Notes under the pieces: model-generated
What the model was told of the DNA's origin: nothing
Database searches by the model: none
Seen by the model: only the letters and a program-made list of their open reading frames with translations
Position numbers and translations under genes: made by a program
Assembly (NCBI GenBank): GCA_965250215.1
Contig: CBDFNN010000004.1
Span: 744,001 to 808,000, forward strand
DNA from: CBDFNN01 sp965250215
Lineage (GTDB): Bacteria > Bacteroidota > Rhodothermia > Rhodothermales > DATKEJ01
Direction of reading: 5' to 3'
DNA length: 64,000 nucleotides
Shown: positions 32,242-40,495 of the stretch, in pieces
Layout: each line of letters opens with the position of its first letter
How positions within the stretch are numbered: the stretch's first letter is position 1

Positions 32242-33534
32242 TCACTCCCTCTCTATTCTCACTCCCAACTTCTCCAACTCGGTCCAATAATCTGGAAACG
32301 AAATCTCCACATGCTCCGCTCCAGTTATCGTAATCGGACCCGAAGCTCCGAGTGCCAAAATCCCCATCGTCATCGCGATTCGATGGTCGCCAAAAGCATC
32401 TACTTTGCAACTCTTAGGTGTCTGACCTCCTGGAATCGTTAGCCCGTCTTCATGCTCCTCAAGCTCAAGTCCCGCCAATCTGAAATTAGTCGCGACAGCC
32501 TTCAATCGATCCGTCTCTTTCACCCGCAACTCCTCAGCATTTCTGATTCGCATGCTTCCTTTCGAATAGACAGCAGCGGCAGCCAGAACAGGAATTTCGT
32601 CGATTAGGCGAGGTATGATATCGCCCTCGATTTCCCCATTCTCCAGCCGGCTTCCTGCAAGGACAAGATCGCCAACCGGCTCACCTTGCTCTGTTCTCTC
32701 ATTCTCAATATTCTGCTTCAGTCCCATCGAGCGGAGCACATCGTCCAGCCCAGTTCGGCTTGGATTCAAACCTGCATTGCTGAGTTTGAAATCGCTATCA
32801 GTGACAATGCCGGCCGCCACCTGGAAGAAACCAGCAGCTGAAATGTCGCCGGGTACTGTCCAGTCCAGAGAATAGGGGTCGATGCCTGGTTTGATACGAT
32901 GATACCACATCCCGTTCTTCGGCCTCGAGTCAACACCAAGCATGCGTTCTGTATGATCTCGACTCAAGGCCGACTCGATCACAACCGTATCATCGTCGGC
33001 AAAAAGGCCAGCCAACAAAACACATGATTTGATCTGTGCCGATGCAACCGGAGTCTGGTAAGTAATTGCTTTTAAGGGCGATTTACCATTGATCCGGATA
33101 GGTGGAAATTTCTCATCGAGCTTTACATAGGCGCCCATGAGTTCAAGTGGATCCGCCACTCGCTTCATTGGACGCTTGGTCAAATACTGATCGCCGATCA
33201 ACACAGAGTCGAAAGGTTGTCCCGCCAAAATTCCAGACAGAAGTCGCATCGTCGTTCCAGAATTCCCACAATCGAGAGGCTGCGATGGTGCTCTCAATCC
33301 TCGCAAGCCAAAACCACTCACTTCGATCTCACTTCCTTCTTCGACGATCTGAATCCCGAGGCCTCGTAGACAATTCAATGTCGACTGTGGATCTGCCGCT
33401 GAGGGATAGTTTCGAATCCTCGATTTACCAGATGCAATAGAGGCGATCATAGCCGAGCGATGGGCCAAGGATTTATCTGGCGGCAAGGTTACTTCGCCAG
33501 ACAGTTTATTACAAGGATGGACAGTTAGCTTCAT
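32242..33534 (-). CDS. aroA: 3-phosphoshikimate 1-carboxyvinyltransferase (EPSP synthase)
   Basis: The sixth step of the shikimate pathway: it joins phosphoenolpyruvate to shikimate 3-phosphate. 430 residues, normal length. Seen: 'VTLPPDKSLAHRSAMIA' (PEP/S3P-binding Lys-Ser; class II type 'LPPDKSL.HR'), 'PLDCGNSGTTMRLLSGILAG', 'YLTKRPMKRV', 'TPVASAQIKSCVLLAGLFA', 'DEIPVLAAAAVYS' with catalytic Asp, and 'FGDHRIAMTMGILALGA'. aroK lies elsewhere in this window (58399), so the pathway genes are dispersed. Confidence 0.97.
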   Translation of the reverse strand: MKLTVHPCNKLSGEVTLPPDKSLAHRSAMIASIASGKSRIRNYPSAADPQSTLNCLRGLGIQIVEEGSEIEVSGFGLRGLRAPSQPLDCGNSGTTMRLLSGILAGQPFDSVLIGDQYLTKRPMKRVADPLELMGAYVKLDEKFPPIRINGKSPLKAITYQTPVASAQIKSCVLLAGLFADDDTVVIESALSRDHTERMLGVDSRPKNGMWYHRIKPGIDPYSLDWTVPGDISAAGFFQVAAGIVTDSDFKLSNAGLNPSRTGLDDVLRSMGLKQNIENERTEQGEPVGDLVLAGSRLENGEIEGDIIPRLIDEIPVLAAAAVYSKGSMRIRNAEELRVKETDRLKAVATNFRLAGLELEEHEDGLTIPGGQTPKSCKVDAFGDHRIAMTMGILALGASGPITITGAEHVEISFPDYWTELEKLGVRIERE

Positions 33535-33660
33535 TTGAGAAGTAGAGACATAAAGAAGTCTGGAGGTAAAGGGGTAGAGAAGTATAAAAAGTAATGGCCG
33601 GTTTTTTGGAGGAGTAGTCGTTAAATCGGCTAGGCTGTCTCTACTCCTCTACCTCCCTCT
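33535..33660. repeat. imperfect inverted word repeat between aroA and adenosine deaminase genes
   Basis: GAGAAGTAGAGACATAAAGA and GGAGGTAAAGGGGTAGAGAAG at the left face GTCTCTACTCCTCTACC and TCCCTCTCTAA at the right, so the right side repeats the left in reverse complement with word shuffling. It also contains CCGGTTTTTTGG. The right arm ends at the stop codon of the adenosine deaminase gene. Confidence 0.5.
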
Positions 33661-34707
33661 CTAATTTCCTAATCCCAGTTCCACGGCCATGGATGCGACC
33701 AATTCTTTCTTTTCGTCGAAAGGCAAGAATGCATGTCTGAATCCGTCAAGAACGACTCGTTTGAGTTGAGCCATTTCGATTCCATTGTGCTCGTACACTT
33801 TTAACAGTTCCGATGTCAAATCGGTGTGAGAAAAGAGTCGATTATCAGTGTTGATCGATACCTGAATTCCCTTTTCGATATATAGCGCGACAGGATGGGA
33901 CTCGAAAGAATCGACGACACTTGTTTGGACGTTACTTGTCGGGCAAATCTCTAGAGGAATCTGATGATCGAGGACAAACTGCATCAGCTGCGCATCTTCA
34001 TGCAGGCTTGTTCCGTGTCCGATCCGGTGGGCTCCACAATGGAAGAGAGCTTGCGAGATGGAATCTGGGCCCCACGATTCTCCCGCATGGACTGTCAAAT
34101 TGAGTCGGTGATTTCTTGCAAAGTAAAAGGCGTGCAGATGGTGCTTTGGCGGGTTGCCAGCTTCGCCACCGGCTAGATCAAAGCCGACCACTCCTTTGTC
34201 GCGATGAGCAACGGCAAGCTCTGCCTGTCGCAAGCTCGCACTTTCGAACCGATCACGCAGACCGCTGATGATCAGACCCGTTTTAACTCCGAAATCGTCT
34301 CCGGCAGATTTCATTCCATCGAGAACGGCCTCGTTGACTTGCTCGATCGTCAGACCTTCTTCGATGTGTAAGATTGGGGCATATCGGATTTCCAAATAAC
34401 GGACATTTTCTGCTGCCGCATCCTGGACCAACTCATAAGCAATTCGACGAAGAGACTCCTTCGATTGCATCAAAGGTATCGAATAAGAGAACCACGAAAG
34501 GTATTCCTCTAGCGTACTAGATTTGTCAATTTGCAGAAGGATTGCATCTAGACTCTCGACGTCTCTTCCGGGAAGAAGTCCCAATTTGCCTTGAGCAGTT
34601 GCAAGCTCAAGCATGGTTTCCAGTCGCAGAGATCCGTCTAGATGACAGTGTAGTTCGGCCTTTGGCCAGGAGCGAATTGTCTCCTTAATGTTCATTTCTT
34701 TATCCAT
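33661..34707 (-). CDS. add: adenosine deaminase
   Basis: It hydrolyses adenosine/deoxyadenosine to inosine/deoxyinosine in purine salvage. Zinc ligands and catalytic residues are visible: 'KAELHCHLDGSLR', 'VGFDLAGGEAGNPP', His in 'LNLTVHAGESWGP', 'RIGHGTSLHED', 'LEICPTSNVQTSVV' and 'VSINTDNRLFSHT' (Asp pair replaced by 'TDNR', as in ADA-type enzymes ending 'TDDP' or similar). ATG 34707 is chosen because the 50 upstream codons are intergenic word repeat (reading 'RVPGFECFEF'); ATG 34695 is also possible. The deoC locus nearby also serves deoxynucleoside catabolism. Confidence 0.93.
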   Translation of the reverse strand: MDKEMNIKETIRSWPKAELHCHLDGSLRLETMLELATAQGKLGLLPGRDVESLDAILLQIDKSSTLEEYLSWFSYSIPLMQSKESLRRIAYELVQDAAAENVRYLEIRYAPILHIEEGLTIEQVNEAVLDGMKSAGDDFGVKTGLIISGLRDRFESASLRQAELAVAHRDKGVVGFDLAGGEAGNPPKHHLHAFYFARNHRLNLTVHAGESWGPDSISQALFHCGAHRIGHGTSLHEDAQLMQFVLDHQIPLEICPTSNVQTSVVDSFESHPVALYIEKGIQVSINTDNRLFSHTDLTSELLKVYEHNGIEMAQLKRVVLDGFRHAFLPFDEKKELVASMAVELGLGN

Positions 34708-34719
34708 GACCCTATGAGG

Positions 34720-34860
34720 AGGATAGGTCTGATATGTTCCGAACTGGAAACTGGATGGTGGATGTTGGCCAGTTTGATAGTGGAGTCCGGAGCTCAAACC
34801 TGGAAACTCGAAACACTCGAAACCCGGAACTCGCAACGGTTTCGCCGGAACCGTCACAAG
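34720..34860. repeat. word-repeat array upstream of adenosine deaminase and tatA
   Basis: GGAAACTGGATGGTGGATG words are followed by CTGGAAACTCGAAACACTCG and AAACCCGGAACTCG. On the minus strand the array stays in frame with add for 50 codons and so mimics an N-terminal extension. The ACTCGAAAC word is shared with 23463-23590 and 35260-35294. Confidence 0.55.
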
Positions 34861-34927
34861 TCCAAGAATGTTACCTTTAATACAACTATCTTACTGCCCC
34901 TATAACGAAACTCACTAAGGTATAAGA

Positions 34928-35212
34928 ATGGGAAGTATTGGCGGAATGGAGATCTTCATGATTTTTCTAGCGGTGTTGCTACTCTTTGGAGCAAAGCGCA
35001 TCCCAGAAATTGCACGAGGACTAGGTAAAGGCATTAAGGAGTTTAAGACGGCAACCCGAGAAATCTCAGATGAGATTCAGTCTGCAAGTCGAGAAATCGA
35101 CGCTGTTAGTAAGATTGAAGCCCCTCGGCAAAACCCGACTCCAAGGTCAACTACGACAGCGACGACGGAAACAAAGACAGCAGCAGCAACGGAAGCAAAG
35201 ACGACAGACTAA
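34928..35212 (+). CDS. tatA: Sec-independent translocase protein TatA/E
   Basis: A 94-residue twin-arginine translocase pore subunit. The N-terminal membrane helix 'MEIFMIFLAVLLLFGAKRIP' (with the Phe-Gly hinge), the amphipathic helix 'EIARGLGKGIKEFKTATREI' and a low-complexity Thr/Ala/Lys tail follow the TatA plan. tatB and tatC are not beside it. Exported redox proteins could be its clients; the multiheme cytochrome in this window has a Sec-type signal and would not be one. Confidence 0.95.
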   Translation: MGSIGGMEIFMIFLAVLLLFGAKRIPEIARGLGKGIKEFKTATREISDEIQSASREIDAVSKIEAPRQNPTPRSTTTATTETKTAAATEAKTTD

Positions 35213-35224
35213 CTTGCTTCATTG

Positions 35225-35294
35225 TGGTGCGAGATAGAAGTCCAGAGTTCCGTTGAATAAGGACTCGAACTCGAAACTCGAAACTCGAAACTCA
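35225..35294 (+). repeat. ACTCGAA word-repeat array at the gatA start
   Basis: GGACTCGA-ACTCGAA-ACTCGAA-ACTCGAA-ACTC (35261-35293) is a near-perfect 7-base tandem array. It is open in the gatA frame and is read as 'SNSKLETRNS' if the upstream TTG start is used. Confidence 0.8.
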
Positions 35295-36761
35295 TTGCCT
35301 TCTTACCTGCCCGACAGAAAAAAATTAAAATCGAAAGAGACCAGTTGCCATAAGCTGGTCTCTTCTTTTTTGTCCGAAATAGACAATCGAGATTCGGAGA
35401 TCAACTCATTCGTTTATGTTAATCGAGAGGCCGCCCTGAGACGAGCGGTAGATCTCGACAAAGAAATAACCGACGGAAAGTGGAGACCATTGACTGGTTT
35501 GGTGTTGGGTGTCAAAGACCTCATCGCGATCGAAGACCTGATTTTAAGTTGCGGGTCAAAGATGCTGAGTGATTTCAAATCGGTTTACACAGCAACAGCT
35601 ATTCAAAGATTGCTCGATGCTGGTGTAATTATTATCGGCAAACTTAATTGCGATGAGTTCGCCATGGGCTCGTCAAATGAGAACTCTTATTTCGGTCCGG
35701 TCAAAAATCCGGCAAACCTTGAATACGTCCCAGGAGGGTCATCTGGAGGATCGGCTGCAGCTGTAGCTGCTGGTTTTTGCCATGCGACTATTGGTTCAGA
35801 CACGGGTGGGTCGATTAGACAACCAGCAGCTTTTTGCGGAGTGACAGGTCTTAAGCCTACTTATGGCCGAGTGAGTCGAATGGGGCTCGTGGCCTTTGCA
35901 TCATCTTTCGATTGCATGGGGCCTTTGACCTCGAGTTGCAAAGAGGCGGGCTTGCTTCTGGATGTGATGGCAGGAAGAGACGAGTGGGATTCTAGCTCAG
36001 CAGATGAGACTTACCGTTATGAGTCTCTTGATGCCAGTCAGATGACAATCGGAGTTCCAAGAGAGTATTTCAGCGATGGTCTCGACCTGGAAATACGAAC
36101 CCACATCGAGAAATTAATAGAAAAGCTTAAATCGACCGGCGTGAAATTCGTTGAAGTCTCCCTCCCACACACGGATTATGGGATTGCTGCATATTACGTT
36201 CTCGCCACGGCAGAAGCCTCCAGCAATTTGGCCAGGTATGATGGAGTCCGCTATGGGCATAGAGTGAGTCAAAGCGAGCTGAGGGAGAAAGTATCAAGCG
36301 GGGAATCGGACGATAGCCCACTTTTAGCTAGTTATAAAATGAGTCGTGCTCAAGGCTTCGGTCCTGAGGTGAAAAGGCGAATCATGTTGGGTACTTACGT
36401 CCTTTCCGCCGGTTACTACGATGCCTATTATGGCAAGGCTCAGAAAGTGAGACGTCGTATAAAAGAAGACTTCGATGCGGCTTTTTGCAATGTCGATCTA
36501 CTTCTAACTCCAGCTACGCCAACGCCTGCATTCAAGCTTGGCTCAAATGCTGAAGATCCGATTGCCATGTATTTGAACGACGTCTACACCGTCTCAGCCA
36601 ATCTCGCTGGTATACCAGGACTAGTTCTTCCTATCGGGAAATCTGTTGAAGAAGCTCTTCCGATAGGTGTACAACTACTAGGACCCAGTTTTTCAGAAAA
36701 TCGATTATTGTCTTTTGGAGAAAAAATAGAACTGTTGCTTTCTCGAGAAAAGGAGGTTTAA
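35253..36761 (+). CDS. gatA: aspartyl/glutamyl-tRNA(Asn/Gln) amidotransferase subunit A
   Basis: The glutaminase subunit of GatCAB, which converts misacylated Glu-tRNA(Gln)/Asp-tRNA(Asn). The amidase-signature triad is visible: Lys in 'LGVKDLIAI', cis-Ser in 'PGGSSGGSAAAVAAG' and nucleophile Ser in 'GSDTGGSIRQPAAFCG'. 'LKPTYGRVSRMGLVAFASS' is typical. The 502-residue length is slightly above normal because the first 14 codons after TTG 35253 are repeat sequence. TTG 35295 directly behind the repeat is an alternative; no ATG exists near the conserved start, so a TTG start seems real. gatB and gatC are not adjacent. Confidence 0.94.
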   Translation: MNKDSNSKLETRNSLPSYLPDRKKLKSKETSCHKLVSSFLSEIDNRDSEINSFVYVNREAALRRAVDLDKEITDGKWRPLTGLVLGVKDLIAIEDLILSCGSKMLSDFKSVYTATAIQRLLDAGVIIIGKLNCDEFAMGSSNENSYFGPVKNPANLEYVPGGSSGGSAAAVAAGFCHATIGSDTGGSIRQPAAFCGVTGLKPTYGRVSRMGLVAFASSFDCMGPLTSSCKEAGLLLDVMAGRDEWDSSSADETYRYESLDASQMTIGVPREYFSDGLDLEIRTHIEKLIEKLKSTGVKFVEVSLPHTDYGIAAYYVLATAEASSNLARYDGVRYGHRVSQSELREKVSSGESDDSPLLASYKMSRAQGFGPEVKRRIMLGTYVLSAGYYDAYYGKAQKVRRRIKEDFDAAFCNVDLLLTPATPTPAFKLGSNAEDPIAMYLNDVYTVSANLAGIPGLVLPIGKSVEEALPIGVQLLGPSFSENRLLSFGEKIELLLSREKEV

Positions 36762-36953
36762 TCTATGGCGGCTGAACAACACCCTTAGGTCAAACGAAGG
36801 GCCTAATAAGCAGTATCAGAAGCAAAATCGCACTATCGGACTATCAGGCAATCGGATAGTCGGAGCATCGGATAATCGGAATTTCATTTCTCCCTTTTCC
36901 TTACATTGCGACCTCTCACAATTTAGCAACCTAAGCAAGATTATTTCCCTCAG
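36762..36953 (+). repeat. word-repeat spacer between gatA and sucD
   Basis: ATCGGACTATCAGGCAATCG, GATAGTCGGAGCATCGG and ATAATCGG words (36829-36883) are variants of the GGACAATC unit seen at 32183. The remaining part holds the region upstream of sucD with no clear promoter boxes. No terminator is evident. Confidence 0.5.
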
Positions 36954-37826
36954 ATGAGCATTCTTATCAACGAAAATACCCGGCTAGTCGTTCAAGGATT
37001 TACCGGATCCGAAGGTACTTTCCATTCTGGCCAGATGATTGAATATGGGACTAATCTTGTTGCTGGAGTGACTCCAGGCAAAGGAGGAATGACTCACCTC
37101 GATAGACCAGTTTATAACACGGTCAAAGACGCGGTCGAAAAGGTTAAGGCAAATACCTCAGTCATTTTTGTGCCGCCGCCATTTGCTGGCGATGCCATCA
37201 TGGAAGCAGCCGATGCAGGAATTGAAGTGATCATTTGTATCACCGAAGGTATCCCGGTAGCGGACATGATTCCTGCCTATCAGTTGGTCAAAAAACGTGG
37301 TGCTAAATTGGTTGGTCCTAACTGCCCAGGTGTTTTAACCCCAGGTGTGGCGAAGGTCGGTATCATGCCATCTATGATTTTCTCAGAAGGCCCTATTGGC
37401 GTTGTTTCGCGATCAGGCACTTTGACCTATGAAGCCGTTGACCAATTAACGAAGCAAGGGCTCGGTCAAACGACAGCGGTTGGGATTGGAGGTGACCCAG
37501 TGATTGGCACAAGATTTATTGACACGCTCAAACTCTTTCAAGAGGACGATGAGACAGAAGCGGTCGTCATGATTGGTGAAATCGGAGGAACGGCAGAGGA
37601 AGAAGCTGCGGAGTATATCAAAGAGGAAATGTCTAAGCAGGTTTTTGCCTTCATTGCAGGAAAAACAGCACCTCCCGGACGAAGAATGGGCCACGCCGGT
37701 GCGATTATCTCTGGAGGAAAAGGAACAGCCAATGATAAATTTGCTGCTCTAAAAGCTGCCGGAGCCATTATTGTTGAAAACCCAGCTGAGATGGGTGAGA
37801 CAGTTAAGCAGCACATGAATAGCTGA
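36954..37826 (+). CDS. sucD: succinyl-CoA synthetase alpha subunit
   Basis: TCA-cycle enzyme subunit that binds CoA and carries the phosphohistidine. 290 residues. CoA-binding Rossmann part 'VVQGFTGSEGTFHSGQMIEY' and 'GVTPGKGGMTHL', 'VIICITEGIPVADM', 'LVGPNCPGVLTPG', 'GVVSRSGTLTYEAVDQLT', and phosphorylated His in 'GRRMGHAGAIISGGKGTA'. sucC is not adjacent, a separation that is common in this group of bacteria. Confidence 0.97.
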   Translation: MSILINENTRLVVQGFTGSEGTFHSGQMIEYGTNLVAGVTPGKGGMTHLDRPVYNTVKDAVEKVKANTSVIFVPPPFAGDAIMEAADAGIEVIICITEGIPVADMIPAYQLVKKRGAKLVGPNCPGVLTPGVAKVGIMPSMIFSEGPIGVVSRSGTLTYEAVDQLTKQGLGQTTAVGIGGDPVIGTRFIDTLKLFQEDDETEAVVMIGEIGGTAEEEAAEYIKEEMSKQVFAFIAGKTAPPGRRMGHAGAIISGGKGTANDKFAALKAAGAIIVENPAEMGETVKQHMNS

Positions 37827-37958
37827 TCTGGCTTATCTAGTACTTCTGGCTGATCCGGACTATGTGGAATCATAGATAGCCATGAACTATCAGATCAGCT
37901 AGAAAAGCCAGACCAATCAGAAGCGCCAGAAAAGCCAGAACCACAAGACGAGCTATCC
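37827..37958 (+). repeat. inverted word-repeat spacer between sucD and engB
   Basis: GCTGATCTGGCTTATCTAG and CTTCTGGCTGATCCGG (37822-37859) face GATCAGCTAGAAAAGCCAG and CAATCAGAAGCGCCAGAAAAG (37892-37933), the reverse-complement vocabulary. The TTG start of engB follows about 25 bases later. Confidence 0.55.
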
Positions 37959-38558
37959 TTGAAAATTAAGTCGGCCGAATTCTTAAAAGGGGTTGTCAAT
38001 CTCGATACTCTTCCTAAGACCCGATTCCCGGAAGTCGCTTTCGTAGGTCGTTCTAACGTTGGAAAGAGTTCTCTTATCAACCTCATGCTTCAAAGGAAAA
38101 AGCTTGCTAGGACAAGTAATACCCCTGGCCGAACTAGAGAGATAAATTATTATCTAGTCAACGAAAACTTCTACTTCGTAGACTTGCCCGGTTATGGGTA
38201 TGCAAAGGTACCCAAGCATATTCGAATGGCATGGGAAAAGCGGATGTTGGAATATGCCATGACGCGGGAAGAACTGACGCTTATATGTCATGTGATCGAC
38301 GTCCGTCATGGGCCCACGAAACAAGATTTCGAATTACACGAATATTTGCAACAAAGTGACTCGCCAAGAGCGATCATTTTGTCAAAGGCCGATAAGCTTT
38401 CGGCTTCGAAAGCGGCCAAGTCAAAAGCCGATACCATAAAAGCCTTCAAGGCCAGAGGTATAGAGTTGCCGGTGTTTTTAACATCGCAAGAGAAGGGAAC
38501 CGGTCGAAAAGAGCTTATATCATGGATGTCGTCCATGAATTTCATTCCATTCAAATAA
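37959..38558 (+). CDS. engB: ribosome biogenesis GTP-binding protein YsxC/EngB
   Basis: A 199-residue GTPase needed for 50S assembly. G1 is 'FVGRSNVGKSSLINLML', G2 lies in 'SNTPGRTREINYY', G3 is 'FVDLPGYGYAKVP' and G4 is 'ILSKADKL' (Ser in place of the usual Thr before Lys-Ala-Asp); the C-terminal 'TSQEKGTGRKELISWM' holds G5. Start is TTG 37959; no ATG/GTG is available before 'IKSAEFLKGV', and the upstream bases are repeat. Length is normal. serA follows after 18 bases. Confidence 0.95.
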   Translation: MKIKSAEFLKGVVNLDTLPKTRFPEVAFVGRSNVGKSSLINLMLQRKKLARTSNTPGRTREINYYLVNENFYFVDLPGYGYAKVPKHIRMAWEKRMLEYAMTREELTLICHVIDVRHGPTKQDFELHEYLQQSDSPRAIILSKADKLSASKAAKSKADTIKAFKARGIELPVFLTSQEKGTGRKELISWMSSMNFIPFK

Positions 38559-38576
38559 AGAATCTCTAGGAAGAGA

Positions 38577-40166
38577 ATGTCAAAACGAATCATTATCACG
38601 GATGCTGTTGCACCAGTTTGCAGAGAGTTGCTAGAGAACGCAGGATTTCAGGTTGAGGAATACTCAAAGCTAAACCAGGAGGAATTGATGGAGGTGTCGC
38701 AAGGTGCTCATGGATGGATAGTACGGAGTGCGACTAAAATCAACGAAGAGTTGATCGAAGCTGCCGATGTTCTAGAGGTCATCGGACGAGCAGGTGTTGG
38801 CGTCGACAACGTAGACCTCAAGGCAGCCACAAAGAAAGGCGTCTTGGTCCTTAATGCTCCGGATGGAAACACAATTTCTACGGCAGAGCATACCTGTGCA
38901 ATGATATTAGCTCTCTCCCGACAAATTCCTCAAGCCAACGAAAGCTTGACTCAAGGAAAATGGGAAAGAAAGAGCTTTATGGGCTCCGAGCTCTACGGCA
39001 AGACTTTAGGAATTATTGGAATCGGGAAAATTGGTCAGACTGTGGCTGAAAGGATGAGGTCATTTGGCATGACTATTCTAGGTTTTGATCCTGTGCTAAG
39101 TCAGGAAGCGGCGGACAAAATGGGTATCCAACTCGGATCCATGGACGAGCTCTTGAAGGAAAGTGACTTTATAACTGTTCATACTCCATTGACAGACTCG
39201 ACTCGAGGACTCTTAAATAAGGAGAGTATTGCAAAGTGCAAAGACGGAGTCAGACTTATTAACTGCGCTAGAGGAGGGATTATAGATGAATCCGAGTTAC
39301 TGGACTTAGTAGAATCTGGGAAAGTAGCTGGAGCCGCCTTGGATGTGTATTCCAGCGAACCTCCTACGGAGCAACTTCTGAAGCTGGTCGCATGCAAGAA
39401 GATAATCTCGACACCTCATATTGCGGCTTCAACAGATGAGGCTCAAGAAAAAGTTGCTGTTCAAGTCACGGAAGAGCTAATCAACGCTTTGACTGGCCAA
39501 CCGGTGAAAACTCCTGTTAATTCTTTGGCCATTAAAATGGCAACGGAAAGCGAAGTCCAACCTTTACTTAAGGTAGCCAATGTGCTGGGACGCTTTGCCG
39601 GCCAAATTGGATCTGGAAGGATGAGTGCCTTACACGTAAGCTGCTTGGGTGATATCCCAGCACGATATAGTAATATTGTTACAGTAGGAGCCGTAGCGGG
39701 AGCATTAGATAAATGGAATGAAAGATCCATCAACTTCGTCAATGCATTGTCCATCGCGGAAGAATCAGGAATTACCATCGCCGAAAGTAGAGGACCAACG
39801 GATGGTCCCTTCTCAAGATTGATTAGTGTGGAAGTGGGGAATGGTGCAGAAAAAACGACCGTTTCTGGCACCACATTCGGTCTAGATGATGCCCGAATTG
39901 TCGGAATCGATGATTTTGAGATAGAATTCAGACCAGAAGGTCACGTGTTGTATTTTCGAAATGAAGATAAACCGGGGATGATAGCTGCCGTCAGCGGGAT
40001 TCTTGCAGGGGAGGACATAAACATTGCAGCCGTATCGCTTGGGCGGAAAAGTAAAGGCGACAAGGCTGTTACTATTATGCAAGTTGATCAGGCTGTAACA
40101 AAAACGATATTAGATCGAATAAGGTCTATAAATGGAATTTCCTCAGTAACTGCCCTCTTCTTTTAG
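38577..40166 (+). CDS. serA: D-3-phosphoglycerate dehydrogenase
   Basis: The first committed step of serine biosynthesis. At 529 residues it is the long (type I) form: substrate-binding domain, Rossmann domain with 'LGIIGIGKIGQTVAERM', catalytic Arg in 'INCARGGIIDE', Glu in 'DVYSSEPPTEQ' and His in 'ISTPHIAASTDEAQ', then the allosteric substrate-binding domain (about 315-450) and a C-terminal ACT domain ('VLYFRNEDKPGMIAAVSGIL'). Serine feedback control is therefore likely. ATG 38577 has an AGGAAGAG ribosome site directly upstream. Confidence 0.97.
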   Translation: MSKRIIITDAVAPVCRELLENAGFQVEEYSKLNQEELMEVSQGAHGWIVRSATKINEELIEAADVLEVIGRAGVGVDNVDLKAATKKGVLVLNAPDGNTISTAEHTCAMILALSRQIPQANESLTQGKWERKSFMGSELYGKTLGIIGIGKIGQTVAERMRSFGMTILGFDPVLSQEAADKMGIQLGSMDELLKESDFITVHTPLTDSTRGLLNKESIAKCKDGVRLINCARGGIIDESELLDLVESGKVAGAALDVYSSEPPTEQLLKLVACKKIISTPHIAASTDEAQEKVAVQVTEELINALTGQPVKTPVNSLAIKMATESEVQPLLKVANVLGRFAGQIGSGRMSALHVSCLGDIPARYSNIVTVGAVAGALDKWNERSINFVNALSIAEESGITIAESRGPTDGPFSRLISVEVGNGAEKTTVSGTTFGLDDARIVGIDDFEIEFRPEGHVLYFRNEDKPGMIAAVSGILAGEDINIAAVSLGRKSKGDKAVTIMQVDQAVTKTILDRIRSINGISSVTALFF

Positions 40167-40495
40167 GCAGGTACCAAAAAAATGCCCCGATTGGGCATAA
40201 AATTTTGGTATAGATCCGGCATGCTTTGAGCTTGACTTTGGCTCCTATGCCCGACTATATTCTGGTTGTGTAAGAACAGGAAGCCAATCTCCGAACCAAA
40301 CCAGCGGGACATCAAGCATAAATTGTCGTTACTATCTAAGAAGTATAATATTTCTTGGGCATCGACATCCTTGAGCACCTCTATTATTTTGGGCCGGAAA
40401 AAGGTCATCCTGATATTTAGACCTAGGTAAATGCGCTACGGCGTTGTTTACTTTTTAGTCACCACCTAACCAAGAATACCTAACTGAGGTATCAT
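40167..40495. other. intergenic region with minus-strand terminator-like hairpin
   Basis: ATGCCC (40182-40187), loop CGATT, GGGCAT (40193-40198). On the minus strand the stem is followed by TTTTTTT (40175-40181), so it looks like a terminator for leftward transcription, although no established leftward gene lies in the gap. On the plus strand it is followed only by AAAATTTT. A leftward open frame of 81 codons (40163-40408) covers the gap, but it runs through the hairpin and overlaps the serA stop. The plus strand must also contain the promoter of the TonB receptor gene, whose GAGGT ribosome site is at 40486-40490. Confidence 0.4.

Noticed and set aside
32053..32442. Rightward 129-codon frame across the GGACAATC repeat
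   Set aside because: Its middle is the tandem repeat and both ends are antisense to the MGMT-family gene and aroA.
40163..40408. Leftward 81-codon open frame downstream of serA
   Set aside because: It runs through a terminator-like hairpin and overlaps the serA stop; no family recognised. Kept only as a possible non-coding RNA region.
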